Position numbers and translations under genes: made by a program. Shown in pieces: positions 9,221-19,204 of a DNA stretch of 44,380 bases. The stretch is from Prosthecobacter sp. (GTDB lineage: Bacteria > Verrucomicrobiota > Verrucomicrobiia > Verrucomicrobiales > Verrucomicrobiaceae), in the NCBI RefSeq assembly GCF_029946185.1, contig NZ_JAQSEA010000052.1, forward strand, positions 24,038 through 68,417. The letters run 5' to 3'. The notes under the pieces are model-generated. The model was not told the origin of the DNA, ran no database searches, and saw only the letters and a program-made list of their open reading frames with translations. Each line of letters opens with the position of its first letter. The first letter of the stretch is position 1.

Positions 9221-9246
9221 ATCTGCATCAATTCAAACATGCAGAT
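9221..9246. promoter_or_regulatory. 8-bp perfect inverted repeat between divergent queF and vapB
   Basis: ATCTGCAT (9221-9228) and ATGCAGAT (9239-9246) are perfect inverse copies spaced by 10 bases, one turn of DNA between their inner ends. The site lies 33 bases before queF and 58 bases before vapB. That is a good position for a VapB(C) autoregulatory operator, and it could instead form a hairpin in the queF leader. Sequence seen; role inferred. Confidence 0.45.
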
Positions 9247-9303
9247 TCTTTTTTCATCTTTTTTAACTTGTTTTATCCTCATATATACTCTTCATTCAAT
9301 CCC

Positions 9304-9510
9304 ATGAGAATCACAGTCGATATTGAAGATGAAATCATCACCGACGCCATGGAGTTAACCGGGGAGAAAAACAAGAGTCCCGCCATCGCCAAAGCCGTGG
9401 AGCAGTATGTGAAGCGGATGCGGGCGAAAGAGTTCGGCAAGCGTCTGCGCGAAGGGTTCTATGACTACCCTTCCACCAATTCTGAAATCGAAGCGCTCGA
9501 AATCATTTAA
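9304..9510 (+). CDS. vapB: VapB-type antitoxin
   Basis: The 68-residue protein starts MRITVDIEDEIITDAMELTG and looks like a ribbon-helix-helix VapB (DUF2191-like): a short beta strand, then two helices (SPAIAKAVEQYVKRM), then a charged tail (FGKRLREGFYDYP) that would wrap the toxin. The ATG at 9304 is preferred because upstream in-frame sequence is AT-rich and codes for no recognisable domain. A TATACT box at 9284-9289 suggests a short leader. It is 3 bases from the PIN toxin gene, as expected for a TA operon. Confidence 0.85.
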   Translation: MRITVDIEDEIITDAMELTGEKNKSPAIAKAVEQYVKRMRAKEFGKRLREGFYDYPSTNSEIEALEII

Positions 9511-9513
9511 CCC

Positions 9514-9936
9514 ATGGTCCTTGTCGATTCCTCCATTTGGATCGAGGCCTCCAGGCGCACGGGCAGTCTGGAGGTCAAGGTCGGCATCGAAGGCCTGCTC
9601 GATGCCTATGAGGCCACATTGTGTTCACCCGTGATACTTGAAGTCCTAGGCGGCGCACGCAAAGAGGAACGCAAACAACTCAACGCCGATTTCTCCTGCC
9701 TTCCCTACATCCGCGTCACGGAAGCAGACTACATAGAGGCAGTGCGCCAGAACTGGAAACTGCATGACGCTGGCATCACCGCACCGGCCAATGACGTCCT
9801 CATCGCCACCATCGCGGTGAGGCTCATCTGCCGCGTGTATGCGCAGGACAAGCACTTTGAGGCCATGGCTCCTGTGCTCGGCTTCGCACTGTATGAGCCG
9901 GGATACGGCGGCTCATTTCGGCCGGATGGTGGCTGA
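9514..9936 (+). CDS. vapC: VapC-type PIN-domain toxin ribonuclease
   Basis: The 140-residue PIN protein has its four conserved acidic positions in place: D5 in VLVDSSIWIE, the Glu in CSPVILEVLGG, the Asp in ANDVLIATIA and the Asp in YAQDKHFE. These bind the divalent metals for single-strand RNA cleavage. Known VapCs cut initiator tRNA, other tRNAs or the 23S rRNA sarcin-ricin loop; the target here is unknown. It is the second gene after the small antitoxin. Intact active site, normal length. Confidence 0.9.
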   Translation: MVLVDSSIWIEASRRTGSLEVKVGIEGLLDAYEATLCSPVILEVLGGARKEERKQLNADFSCLPYIRVTEADYIEAVRQNWKLHDAGITAPANDVLIATIAVRLICRVYAQDKHFEAMAPVLGFALYEPGYGGSFRPDGG

Positions 9937-9976
9937 GTGATAGTTTTCCACCTGCGGGAGCGTTTCTAAATGCAGA

Positions 9977-10762
9977 ATGCTCAAAGAAGCCGCCATCCCA
10001 CTCACTGACGACTCGCTCGCGCCTGGCACGGAACGCACGCTCGCCATCCTCGAACTTCTCGGCCGCCACCGCGCCGGACTCAGCCTCACCGAGATCGCCC
10101 GCGAGCTCGATCTACCGGTCAATTCCGTCTTCCGCATCACCGGCACGCTGCACAGCCGGGGCTACCTCCAGCGCCGCGAGGACGACAAGCGCTTCGTGCT
10201 CACCAACAAGCTCTTCGACCTTTCACGCCCACAGGTGCGCGAGAAAAGCCTCGTCGTCTGCGCCTTGGAGTCCATCAAATGGCTGCGCGATGAAACCGGC
10301 GAGACCACGCAGGTACTCGCCAGCGTGAATCACAAGATGACCGTGCTGGAGCAGTGCATCTCCTCGCAGCCGATCAAGGTCAGCAGCACCGTCGGGCTGC
10401 AGGTGCCCATGTATTCCTGTGCCCCTGGCAAGGCCGTGCTGGCGCATCTTCCACCAGCGGAGTTAGAAAAATTCTTCGCCGCCGTGCAGCTCAAACAGTA
10501 CACGCCAAACACGCTTGCCACGCCCGAGTCGCTCGAAACCGATCTCTTCAAAACTCGCAAGCGAGGCTTTGCCACGGACATCGCTGAAGGGCTCGAAGGC
10601 ATCCATTGCGTCGCCGCAGCCATCCTCGACGAATACCATTACCCGGTGGCGGCTATCACCGTCATGTCCCCTTCTTATCGCCTGAAACGTGACCAGTTCG
10701 AAAAGGCCGGTAAGCTCTGCCTCGAAGCCGCTGCAGCCATCACCCGGAGGCTCCTGGCATGA
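9977..10762 (+). CDS. IclR family transcriptional regulator
   Basis: The 261-residue protein has an N-terminal winged helix (about 17-75; GLSLTEIARELDLPVNSVFRI) and a C-terminal IclR effector domain (about 90-255) with the family segments PMYSCAPGKAVLAHL and RGFATDIAEGLEGIHCVAA. Its stop overlaps the start of the 1234-residue cytochrome/DUF1549 gene by 4 bases (ATGA, 10759-10762). This makes it the first gene of the operon and the likely regulator of that exported catabolic module. The ligand is probably a degradation product of the module's substrate (inference). Confidence 0.93.
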   Translation: MLKEAAIPLTDDSLAPGTERTLAILELLGRHRAGLSLTEIARELDLPVNSVFRITGTLHSRGYLQRREDDKRFVLTNKLFDLSRPQVREKSLVVCALESIKWLRDETGETTQVLASVNHKMTVLEQCISSQPIKVSSTVGLQVPMYSCAPGKAVLAHLPPAELEKFFAAVQLKQYTPNTLATPESLETDLFKTRKRGFATDIAEGLEGIHCVAAAILDEYHYPVAAITVMSPSYRLKRDQFEKAGKLCLEAAAAITRRLLA

Positions 10763-13700
10763 ACAAGTTCTCCTTAATCGCTTCTTCATTGTTTCTCAGC
10801 GGCAAGCTTCTCGCTGCTCCCACACCCACTCAAATCGAATTCTTCGAAGCCAAGATCCGCCCCATTCTCGCGCAGGAGTGCTATGAGTGCCACAGCACCG
10901 GTACCAAGAAAAAAGGCGATCTCGTTCTCGACTCCCGCCCCGGCTGGCAGGCCGGTGGCGAATCCGGCGATGTCATCAAGCCCGGCGATCCGGGCGCGTC
11001 GCTCCTCGTTCAGTCCATCAAGCACGAGCACGAGGACCTCAAGATGCCCAAAGCCGGAGCCAAGCTCGACGACAAAGTCATCGCCGACTTTGAGCAATGG
11101 ATTCGCGAGGGTGCCGCCGATCCCCGCGACACGCCGCCCTCCAAAGCGGAGATCGCCAAAGAGACCGAATGGAAGAGCGTTCTCGAACGCCGCAAGCAGT
11201 GGTGGGCCTTTCAACCCGTCTCAAAGCAACCCGCGAACAAAACCATCGATGACTACATCGACGCGGAACTCGACAAGCAAGGCATCCCCGCCGCTCCTCC
11301 CGCTGATGCGCAGACGCTGCGCCGCCGCATGAGCTACATCCTGACCGGACTTCCACCTTCAGGCAATCAGAGCATCGATGACCTGCTCGCCTCCCCACAC
11401 TTCGGCGAGAAATGGGCGCGCCATTTCATGGACTGGGTGCGCTACGCCGAGACCTACGGCTCCGAAGGCGATCCCGCCATTCCCTACGCCTACCAGTACC
11501 GCGACTACCTCATCCGCGCCTTTAATGATGACGTGCCGTATCCGCAACTCGTGAAGGAAGCCATCGCCGGAGACCTGCTGCCCAAGCCACGCATCAAGAA
11601 CGGCATCAATGAAAGCGCCATCGGCATCGCGCAGTTGCGCATGGTGCTGCACGGCTTCTCTCCTGTCGATTCCCTCGATGAAATGGTCACCTTCACAGAC
11701 AACCAGATCGACACGATCACCAAGGCCTTCCAGTCCCTCACCGTGAGTTGCGCCCGCTGCCACAACCACAAATTCGACGCTATCTCCCAGGCCGACTTCT
11801 ACGCCCTCTACGGCATCTTCACCAGCACCCACCCTGCCGTCATTGATGTGAACGCACCCGGCACTGGCAAAGCGGAACGTGAAGAACTCGCCAAGCTCAA
11901 GGAGCAGATCAAAGACGAAGTGGCTGCGCACTGGCTGAAGGTGGCACCGAAGACGGTGTCCTACGACAACTCCGGCACCGCGCATCCAGGCCTCGACAAG
12001 TATCAGTGGTTCACCCATGGCGTCAGCCTCACCCAAGCAGGCGAATTCTCCCTCGCTCTTGAAGGCGATGGCATTGTCTCGCAAATCTATCCCGGAGGTT
12101 ATTTTAGCAATCTGCTCACCACCAAGGAACGCGCCGTCGTGTTCTCCAAACGCTTCAAATGCGAAGGCGGCACCCTCTGGTTTCGCGTCGCTGGCAATGG
12201 CGGAGTGAAGGCCAAGTACGTGGTGGAAAACTATCCCCGCACAGGCACGATCCATAAAGCGGTCCTGCTGAGTGAGTCCAAGGACGAGAAGCTTGGCTGG
12301 CGCTCGCTCGACCTCGATTTTTGGAAGGGCGACGAGATCTTCCTTCAGATCACCACTTCCGCCGACATGCCGGCCGAGTACAGCAAGGATGCACGCTCTT
12401 GGTTTGGCCTCACGGATGTCTTCATCACGAAGGATAAAACACCGCCCTCGGCCGAAGTGCGCACGCAGTTCTCCGCCAGTGAAGTCATCCAGGCATGGCA
12501 GCAGGGCACACTGAGCAACAGCCAGGCCGAAGCGCTCAACCGCCTCTTGCATTCGGGCCTGCTGCCGAACCACCTGAAAGACATTCCAGAAGCGGCCACG
12601 CTGGTGACGCGCTACCGCGAAGTCGAAGCCCGTCTGCCCATGCCCACCCGCGTGCCCGGCGTCATCGAAGCCGATGCCAAAGATGCTCCGCTGTTTGTCC
12701 GGGGCGACCACAAACAACCTACAGAGATCGTCCCGCGCCGCTTCCTTGATGCGCTCGATCCCACACCCTTCAATACCAAAGGCAGCGGTCGTTTGCAGCT
12801 AGCCGAGCACATGGCGGACATGAAGAACAACCCGCTCACCGCACGCGTCATTGTCAATCGCCTCTGGCATCATGTCTTTGGTCGTGGTATCGTCGCCAGC
12901 GTCGATAATTTTGGCAAGCTCGGCGAACTGCCCACGCATCCCGAGTTGCTCGACTTCCTCGCCCAGCGCTTCATCGACAGCGGCGGCTCCATCAAAACCA
13001 TGCTGAAGCTCATCGTGAGTTCCAAGGCCTTCCAACGCAGCGCCCATGCCGCCGAGATTGCCTTGCAGAATGACCCCGAAAACAAGCTGCTGAGTCATTG
13101 GAGTCTTCATCGCCTCGAAGCCGAATCCATTCGCGATTCCATCCTCACCCTGACCGGCAGGCTCGAACCCGTACTCTACGGTGATTCAGTTGGCAGCGGC
13201 ATACCTCGCCGCAGCATCTACGTCAAAGTCATCCGCAACGCGCTTGATCCTTTCCTCACCACCTTCGACATGCCCGTGCCATTCATCACCCGTGGCAAGC
13301 GCGACACCACCAACGTCCCCGCGCAATCCCTCACCCTGCTCAATGACAACAACGTCATACGCTGGTCTCGCGAATGGGCGCTGCGCTCCACCAAGGTCGC
13401 AGACGAACAGCGCGTGAAAGAGATGTTCCAGGAAGCCTTCGCCCGTGAAGCCACGCCGGATGAAGTGCAGCAAAGCCTCGCCTACCTCGCGTCCTCGCAG
13501 CAGGAAAACAACGAGCGTGCCAAAGAACTCGCCTTTCAAGAGCAGCAAGTAGCGGATCTGAACCGCCAGATCACCGCCATCCTCGATCCCTCACGCCTCA
13601 AGCTGCAGTCCGAGCTCAAACTTCCCGCCATACCTTTGAACACTCCGGAACCGCTGGCCGAGTGGACCTTTGACAAGGATGCCAAAGACACCAAAGGCCG

Positions 13701-14463
13701 CATGAATCTCGAACTCGTCGGCAATGCCCGCATTGAAAAAGGCGCGCTCATTCTCGATGGCAAGTCGATGGCGAAATCCGGCTCGCTGCCGAAGAAAGTT
13801 AAAACCAAAACCCTCGAAGCTTGGGTCATGCTGGATAACCTCGCCCAGCGCGGCGGCGGCGTGCTCACCGTTCAGGGCAAGGACGGCGTGCTGTTTGACT
13901 CCATCGTTTTTGCGGAGAAAACGCCGCAGCACTGGGTGGCTGGCAGCAACTTCTTTGACCGCAGCGAACTCTTCGAAGGCAGCGCCGAAACCGAAGCCAC
14001 CACGCGCCCCGTGCACATCGCCGTCGTGTATCAGCCCGATGGCACCATCAGCGGTTACCGCGATGGCAAGCCCTACGGCCGCACCTACCGCAAAGCACCC
14101 GCTGCGATCTTTGAAGCCGACACCTCCGAAGTTCTCCTCGGCTGCCGCCACGGCTCCCCCGCAGGCAACAAAGGTCTGACCGGCCGCATCTTCCGCGCCC
14201 GCATTTATGATCGCGCACTGACGCCGGAAGAGATCTCCCAAACCGCCCGCATCGAATCCAGCTCCATCACCGAGGCCGACATCGTTGCCACTCTCACAGC
14301 GGAGCAGCGCAATCAACTCGTCAAACTCAACACCCGGCGCAAGCAGCAGTCCGCCCAGCTCGAATCTTTGCGCACCACCGCCAGCGACGATCCCGCCCTC
14401 CAAGCCTGGACCAGCCTCGCGCAGTCGCTCATCAACCTGAAGGAGTTCATTTACCTGCAATGA
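10759..14463 (+). CDS. Planctomycete-type cytochrome c / DUF1549 / DUF1553 protein with LamG domain
   Basis: The 1234-residue protein has a Sec signal ([19 protein letters not shown]). A cytochrome domain (PSCyt1-like, about 25-110) follows, with the heme-binding motif CYECH. Then come DUF1549 (PSCyt2, about 155-365; a second CARCH near its end), a carbohydrate-like insert at about 400-560, DUF1553 (PSD1, about 660-930), and a LamG/concanavalin-like domain at about 970-1130. The C terminus has coiled-coil character. Such proteins are abundant in Planctomycetes and Verrucomicrobia. They are found beside DUF1501 genes and sugar-degradation genes and are thought to be periplasmic, but their reaction is not established. 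Four-base overlaps on both sides (10759-10762 and 14460-14463) bind it into the IclR-DUF1501 operon. Confidence 0.92.
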   Translation: MNKFSLIASSLFLSGKLLAAPTPTQIEFFEAKIRPILAQECYECHSTGTKKKGDLVLDSRPGWQAGGESGDVIKPGDPGASLLVQSIKHEHEDLKMPKAGAKLDDKVIADFEQWIREGAADPRDTPPSKAEIAKETEWKSVLERRKQWWAFQPVSKQPANKTIDDYIDAELDKQGIPAAPPADAQTLRRRMSYILTGLPPSGNQSIDDLLASPHFGEKWARHFMDWVRYAETYGSEGDPAIPYAYQYRDYLIRAFNDDVPYPQLVKEAIAGDLLPKPRIKNGINESAIGIAQLRMVLHGFSPVDSLDEMVTFTDNQIDTITKAFQSLTVSCARCHNHKFDAISQADFYALYGIFTSTHPAVIDVNAPGTGKAEREELAKLKEQIKDEVAAHWLKVAPKTVSYDNSGTAHPGLDKYQWFTHGVSLTQAGEFSLALEGDGIVSQIYPGGYFSNLLTTKERAVVFSKRFKCEGGTLWFRVAGNGGVKAKYVVENYPRTGTIHKAVLLSESKDEKLGWRSLDLDFWKGDEIFLQITTSADMPAEYSKDARSWFGLTDVFITKDKTPPSAEVRTQFSASEVIQAWQQGTLSNSQAEALNRLLHSGLLPNHLKDIPEAATLVTRYREVEARLPMPTRVPGVIEADAKDAPLFVRGDHKQPTEIVPRRFLDALDPTPFNTKGSGRLQLAEHMADMKNNPLTARVIVNRLWHHVFGRGIVASVDNFGKLGELPTHPELLDFLAQRFIDSGGSIKTMLKLIVSSKAFQRSAHAAEIALQNDPENKLLSHWSLHRLEAESIRDSILTLTGRLEPVLYGDSVGSGIPRRSIYVKVIRNALDPFLTTFDMPVPFITRGKRDTTNVPAQSLTLLNDNNVIRWSREWALRSTKVADEQRVKEMFQEAFAREATPDEVQQSLAYLASSQQENNERAKELAFQEQQVADLNRQITAILDPSRLKLQSELKLPAIPLNTPEPLAEWTFDKDAKDTKGRMNLELVGNARIEKGALILDGKSMAKSGSLPKKVKTKTLEAWVMLDNLAQRGGGVLTVQGKDGVLFDSIVFAEKTPQHWVAGSNFFDRSELFEGSAETEATTRPVHIAVVYQPDGTISGYRDGKPYGRTYRKAPAAIFEADTSEVLLGCRHGSPAGNKGLTGRIFRARIYDRALTPEEISQTARIESSSITEADIVATLTAEQRNQLVKLNTRRKQQSAQLESLRTTASDDPALQAWTSLAQSLINLKEFIYLQ

Positions 14464-15875
14464 ATACGATCAATCGTCGCCAGTTCCTCTCTCGCTCTTC
14501 CACCGGCTTTGGCATGGTCGCGCTTGCAGGCCTCATGCAAGAGCAGGCGCTTGCGGATACACCGCTCATTCATCGTGCTCAGAAATTCGCACCGAAGGCA
14601 CGTAGTGTGATCTTTCTCTACATGAGCGGCGGTGTGTCGCATGTCGATTCGTTCGATCACAAGCCAATGCTGGCGAAATTTGCAGGCAAGCCGATGCCCG
14701 GCGAGGTGAAGAAAACGCAGTTCAACAACAACGGCACGGTGCAGCCCTCGGCTTGGGACTTTAAACGTTACGGGCGCTCCGGGCTCGAAGTGAGCGATCT
14801 GTTTCCGCAGGTCGGAGGTGTGGCGGATGAGCTGTGCATGATCCGTGGCATGACCTCCAAATTCAGTGAGCACGCGCAGGGTAATTTCTTCATGCACACC
14901 GGCTTTCCATTCCTCGGCTATCCCAGCGCCGGTGCGTGGACGAGCTACGGCCTCGGCACCGAATCACGCGATCTGCCGGGCTACATCGTGCTGCAAAGCG
15001 GTGGTGCCTCCACTCCGCATGGCGGCGTGGGATTGTTCAGCAACGGCTTCCTGCCCGCGCAGCATCAGGCAAGCATCGTGAAGGCGGATGAAACCGAAGC
15101 CGTGGCCAACATCCGCCCACGCCAGCCCCAGGACATGCAGCGTAAACAGCTCGATTTCATTGGCGCGATGGACCGCCGCTTCATCAGCACCACGCAGCAT
15201 GACATGCACGTCGAGGCCGCCATTTCAAACTACGAGATGGCCTGGCGCATGCAGTCCGCCGTGCCGGATCTCTGCGACATCTCCGGTGAGACCGAAGCGA
15301 CCAAGAAACTCTACGGCCTCGACGATCCCGAGCCGAAAAAAGCCGCCTATGCCCGTCAGTGTTTGCTCGCGCGGCGTCTCGTCGAACGCGGGGTGAGCTT
15401 CATCGAGCTCAGCACGCTCGCTTACAACATCGGTGGCGGCAACGGCTCCAATCCATGGGACCACCACAGCGCACTTCAAGAAGGCCACGGCAAGATGGCG
15501 AATCAAATCGACCAGCCTATTGCTGCGCTCATCAAGGATCTCAAATCACGCGGCCTGCTCGATAGCACCCTCGTCGTCTGGGCTGGCGAATTCGGCCGCA
15601 CACCCTTTGCTCAGGGCTCAAACGGGCGAGACCACAACCCCTACGGCTTCACCGTTTGGATGGCCGGCGGCGGCGTCAAAGGCGGTCACGTCCATGGTGC
15701 CACCGACGACTTCGGCTACAACGCCGTCGAGAACATCTCCAGCGTCTATGACATGTGGGCGACCGTACTTCATCTGATGGGCATCGACCACGAACAGCTC
15801 ACCTATCGCTTCAGCGGGCGAGACCTTCGCCTGACTGACGTACATGGAAACGTACTCAAAGACATCATCGCTTGA
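14460..15875 (+). CDS. DUF1501 family exported protein, copy 1 (sulfatase-like fold)
   Basis: The 471-residue protein has a twin-arginine signal ([20 protein letters not shown]), so it is probably exported folded. The body is DUF1501, related to the alkaline phosphatase/sulfatase superfamily. It carries the family segments [46 protein letters not shown] and [14 protein letters not shown]. It overlaps the DUF1549/DUF1553 gene upstream and copy 2 downstream by 4 bases each. DUF1501 and DUF1549/DUF1553 partners regularly occur as pairs in PVC bacteria, but the substrate is unknown. It is highly similar to the next gene, with near-identical DNA over about 80 bases around 15195-15275. Confidence 0.93.
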   Translation: MNTINRRQFLSRSSTGFGMVALAGLMQEQALADTPLIHRAQKFAPKARSVIFLYMSGGVSHVDSFDHKPMLAKFAGKPMPGEVKKTQFNNNGTVQPSAWDFKRYGRSGLEVSDLFPQVGGVADELCMIRGMTSKFSEHAQGNFFMHTGFPFLGYPSAGAWTSYGLGTESRDLPGYIVLQSGGASTPHGGVGLFSNGFLPAQHQASIVKADETEAVANIRPRQPQDMQRKQLDFIGAMDRRFISTTQHDMHVEAAISNYEMAWRMQSAVPDLCDISGETEATKKLYGLDDPEPKKAAYARQCLLARRLVERGVSFIELSTLAYNIGGGNGSNPWDHHSALQEGHGKMANQIDQPIAALIKDLKSRGLLDSTLVVWAGEFGRTPFAQGSNGRDHNPYGFTVWMAGGGVKGGHVHGATDDFGYNAVENISSVYDMWATVLHLMGIDHEQLTYRFSGRDLRLTDVHGNVLKDIIA

Positions 15876-17278
15876 TGAATACTCACCTTTCACGCCGCCA
15901 GCTTCTCGCCAATGCCTCCAGCGGCTTTGGCATGGCTGCATTGGCCGGCCTGATGCAGGCGGAGTCGCCGGTGAATCGTGCGAAGCGTTTTGCGCCCAAA
16001 GCACGCAGCGTGATCTTCTGTTACATGAGCGGCGGGGTCTCGCACCTGGATTCGTTTGATCCGAAGCCGCTGCTGGAAAAGTACGCGGGCCAGCCCATGC
16101 CGGTCGAGGTGCAGAAAACGCAGTTCAACAACAACGGCACCGTGCAGCCCGCCCACTGGGAGTTCCGCCAGCGTGGGCAGAGTGGCACGCCGGTGAGCGA
16201 GCTCTTTCCGCACATGGCCACGGTCGCAGATGAGCTCTGCGTCATCCGCAGCATGACGGCGAAGTTCAGCGAGCATGCGCAGGGAAATTTCTTCATGCAC
16301 AGCGGCTTCCCCTTCCTCGGTTATCCGAGCGCAGGCGCATGGGCCAGCTACGGTCTCGGCACGGAATCGCGTGATCTTCCCGGCTACATCGTCCTGCAAA
16401 GCGGTGGCGCCACTGTGCCGCATGGCGGCGTGGGTGTGTTCAGCAATGGCTTCCTGCCCGCGCAGCATCAGGCCAGCATCGTACAGGCAGACGTGGACGA
16501 AGCAGTGCGAAACATCCGCGCCCACCAACCGCGCGACATACAACGCAAGCAACTCGACTTCATCGGCGCGATGGATCGCCGCTTTGTCAGCACCACGCAG
16601 CATGACATGCACGTGGAGGCCGCCATTTCAAACTACGAGATGGCCTGGCGCATGCAGTCCGCCGTGCCGGAACTGTGCGACATCTCCGGCGAGACCGCAG
16701 CAACGAAGCAACTCTACGGCATGGATGGGCCCGACTCCCCACGCACCGCCTATGCGCATCAGTGCCTGCTGGCACGGCGTCTGGTGGAGCGCGGCGTACG
16801 CTTTGTGGAGCTGAGCTGCCTTCCGCAAACACTCGGTGGTGGTCAGGCGGCGAATCCATGGGATCAGCATGGCGAGATCAAAAAGGGCCACGGCAACATG
16901 GCGCATCAGGTGGACCAGCCCATTGCCGCGCTCGTCAAGGACCTCAAATCACGCGGCTTGCTCGACAGCACCCTCGTCATCTGGGCCGGAGAATTTGGCC
17001 GCACGCCCTTCGCGCAAGGCACCGATGGCCGCGATCACAATCCCTATGGCTTCACCATCTGGATGGCCGGGGGCGGCGTCAAGCCCGGCCACATCTACGG
17101 CGGCACAGACGACCTCGGCTACCACGCCATAGAAAATCCCTGCTCCGTCCATGACATGTGGGCCACCGTGCTTCACCTCATGGGCATTGATCACGAGCAG
17201 CTCACCTACCGCTTCAGTGGTCGCGATTTGCGGCTCACGGATGTACATGGGAACGTGCTGCGCGATGTGATCGCGTAG
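15872..17278 (+). CDS. DUF1501 family exported protein, copy 2 (tandem paralog)
   Basis: This 468-residue protein again has a Tat signal ([20 protein letters not shown]) and the same DUF1501 motifs as copy 1: [45 protein letters not shown] and the same C-terminal [12 protein letters not shown]. The two copies align over their whole length, and long DNA stretches are nearly identical, which points to recent tandem duplication or gene conversion. It is the last gene of the operon. The downstream 142-bp repeat (17284-17425) separates it from a convergent oxidoreductase gene. Confidence 0.93.
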   Translation: MMNTHLSRRQLLANASSGFGMAALAGLMQAESPVNRAKRFAPKARSVIFCYMSGGVSHLDSFDPKPLLEKYAGQPMPVEVQKTQFNNNGTVQPAHWEFRQRGQSGTPVSELFPHMATVADELCVIRSMTAKFSEHAQGNFFMHSGFPFLGYPSAGAWASYGLGTESRDLPGYIVLQSGGATVPHGGVGVFSNGFLPAQHQASIVQADVDEAVRNIRAHQPRDIQRKQLDFIGAMDRRFVSTTQHDMHVEAAISNYEMAWRMQSAVPELCDISGETAATKQLYGMDGPDSPRTAYAHQCLLARRLVERGVRFVELSCLPQTLGGGQAANPWDQHGEIKKGHGNMAHQVDQPIAALVKDLKSRGLLDSTLVIWAGEFGRTPFAQGTDGRDHNPYGFTIWMAGGGVKPGHIYGGTDDLGYHAIENPCSVHDMWATVLHLMGIDHEQLTYRFSGRDLRLTDVHGNVLRDVIA

Positions 17279-17283
17279 CTGGA

Positions 17284-17425
17284 GTAAGATGGGTGTGGCG
17301 AAAGCCCGCCCGTCTGCGAGCATGTGGCAAACACACCGGCATAAGAGCGTCCTCGAAGTCGGGCGGTTTGGCGAAGTGAACTGAGGTCGATAATTACCGC
17401 AGCGCGCCAAACACACCCAACCTAC
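17284..17425. repeat. MITE-like element, family T1 copy 1, between convergent genes
   Basis: The left end GTAAGATGGGTGTGGCG (17284-17300) and the inverse of the right end (17405-17425, containing CAAACACACCCAACCTAC) match as imperfect terminal inverted repeats. An internal pair AGCCCGCCCGTCTG and GTCGGGCGGTTTGGCGAA can also pair. A second copy with the same ends and the same internal segments is at 31160-31303. Both lie between 3' ends of convergent genes. No ORF. Confidence 0.75.
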
Positions 17426-17437
17426 AAAAAGACTCGG

Positions 17438-18817
17438 CTACACCTCCAGCTTCCACGGCCCACGATACTCGCGCGTGAGCAGCTTGGAAGCATCCGCATC
17501 GCCGATGATCTCTTCCTTCACGGGATCCCATTTGATGGCACGGTTGGTGAGGAATGAAATCAGCGCGAGGTGGCCCGGCGTGGCGCTGCGGTGCGCTGTT
17601 TCCACCGGGGTGACGGTGGGCTGGCGGCTCTTCACGCAGTCGAGGAAGTTGCGATGGTGCCCCTTCGTTTCGTAGAGTCGTGTCTTGATGATGTCGTCTC
17701 CCAGCTTCGGCGCTTTGGCGACTTCGATGATCTCGCTCTTCGGATCCTTCTCGTCCTTCCGCTTTTTGACCAGCTGTTTGAAGGCTGGATTCGAGCAGTC
17801 GAAAGCGCCGCTACGATTCACATAGACCCAGCCGTCGGTGCCGATCCACTTGGTGCCCATCTTAATGTCGTCGTGGCCGCCTGCGATGGTCATGGTGATG
17901 TCTCCCGCATACTTCGCTTCGGCACGATACTTCGTGGCGGTGTTCCAGATGTCAGTGCGCGGTGGCATGTCCACCTGGATGGGGCTGACCTCAATCGGAC
18001 CGCTGCTGTCCATGTCCATGCCCCAGTGGGCGATGTCGCAATGGTGGCCGACCCAGTCGAGCAACTGGCCGCCGCCGATGTTGTAATCCCAGCGCCAGTT
18101 CTTGTGCACGCGGCACTCGATGTAGTCCTGCATCGTCGCCGGGCCGATCCACATTTCGTAATCAAGTTCAGCAGGCGGTGGTGTAACGCTACGCTTGTCG
18201 CCGGTTTTGGCGAAATCGTTGTGTCCGCTTGGCAGGCCCACATGCACTTCCTTCAACTTTCCAATCAGACCGTTACGCACGATTTCAGCACCGATGCGAA
18301 AATTGTCCTCGCTGCGCTGCCAAGAGCCGGTCTGCCAGACACGCCCGTGCTTCTGCACCGCTTTCACAATGGCCTGCTGCTCCGCGATGGTGCGCGCCAG
18401 CGGCTTCTCGCCATAGATGTCCTTGCCGTTCTTCGCGGCTTCAATGGCGGTAAGCGCATGCCAGTTGTCCGGCAGCGCCAGCATGACGGTATCGATGTCC
18501 TTGCGCGCCATGACTTCGCGGTAGTCGTGGTAAGGTTTGCAATCCTGGTTCTTGTAAGCGCCATTGATCGTATCCAACGCCTTCCGCAGGTTGCCTTTGT
18601 CGATGTCACAAGCGGCGACAATCTGGCAGTCCTGCTCCTGCAGGAATTTGCCGGTATTGCTCGGCCCCATCATACCCCAGCCGAAGACGGCCATGGTGAT
18701 CTTGCTGGAGGGTGCATTCTGCCCAATCACGCTGGCCGGAATGATGGTAGGAAAGCCGATGGCGACGGCAGACTTCGTGAGGAACTGACGGCGGGAGGAA
18801 ACAGGAATGCGTTTCAT
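17438..18817 (-). CDS. Tat-exported Gfo/Idh/MocA family oxidoreductase
   Basis: The 459-residue protein has a twin-arginine signal at the start (SSRRQFLTKSAVAIGFP). It then has a Rossmann fold (MAVFGWGMMGPSNTGKF; the usual GxGxxG is changed to GWGMMG) and the EKPLA motif (GKDIYGEKPLAR) that marks the active-site lysine of Gfo/Idh/MocA enzymes. The C-terminal domain has GGGQLLDWVGHHCDIAHWG, with the conserved His residues. Relatives such as glucose-fructose oxidoreductase carry their NAD(P) into the periplasm as a tightly bound cofactor. It converges on the DUF1501 operon. With that operon it suggests extracytoplasmic sugar oxidation (inference). Confidence 0.93.
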   Translation of the reverse strand: MKRIPVSSRRQFLTKSAVAIGFPTIIPASVIGQNAPSSKITMAVFGWGMMGPSNTGKFLQEQDCQIVAACDIDKGNLRKALDTINGAYKNQDCKPYHDYREVMARKDIDTVMLALPDNWHALTAIEAAKNGKDIYGEKPLARTIAEQQAIVKAVQKHGRVWQTGSWQRSEDNFRIGAEIVRNGLIGKLKEVHVGLPSGHNDFAKTGDKRSVTPPPAELDYEMWIGPATMQDYIECRVHKNWRWDYNIGGGQLLDWVGHHCDIAHWGMDMDSSGPIEVSPIQVDMPPRTDIWNTATKYRAEAKYAGDITMTIAGGHDDIKMGTKWIGTDGWVYVNRSGAFDCSNPAFKQLVKKRKDEKDPKSEIIEVAKAPKLGDDIIKTRLYETKGHHRNFLDCVKSRQPTVTPVETAHRSATPGHLALISFLTNRAIKWDPVKEEIIGDADASKLLTREYRGPWKLEV

Positions 18818-18950
18818 GGGAATTATTTGGCTGACACCGCAGTTGTAATCGCGACCCCAATGGCAAGTCCAGCCGCAAATGAGCTGCTTTTACACCTGCT
18901 TCGCTCCACCGTTCTAGACAGAGGAAGGGATGAGATAGGGTTCCCAATCC

Positions 18951-19160
18951 GGAATCCTGTGAATCCTGTGAATCCTGTGAATCCTGTGAATCCTGTCCCA
19001 ATCGGCTTCCTGCTGCCCAGCGCCCCCCTTGGCCTGAAAGCCTTGGAGGAACTGCGAGCTCAAATTCAACACGGCGTTACCAAGACAGGATTAACAAGAT
19101 GACAAGATTATGCAGGATTTCCGAATCTGGAATCCTGTGAATCCTGTCCCAATCGGCTGT
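18951..19160. repeat. Composite intergenic repeat (AATCCTGT family), locus 1
   Basis: This fills most of the 387-base gap between the oxidoreductase and the mogA-like gene. It holds five tandem 9-bp GAATCCTGT units (18952-18996). A spacer follows with AAAGCCTTGGAGGAACTGCG and CAAATTCAACACGGCGTT, then a core from about 19083 (ACAGGATTAACAAGA) to AATCCTGTGAATCCTGTCCC. The same core-spacer-core order recurs, reverse oriented, at 28171-28443, and a core alone at 39618-39692. Core ends are inverse copies of each other, so RNA or single-stranded DNA could fold into long hairpins. No coding potential. Confidence 0.8.
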
Positions 19161-19204
19161 ATGCGGCCCCGCGGAAATCTTAGAGGAGCATGCGAACTGT
19201 TACC

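Noticed and set aside
9183-9303. preQ1 riboswitch before queF
   Set aside because: No preQ1 aptamer pattern is visible; only a plain inverted repeat is present.
18952-18996. CRISPR or coding tandem repeat
   Set aside because: A 9-bp direct repeat within a larger non-coding repeat family; no spacers and no plausible gene.
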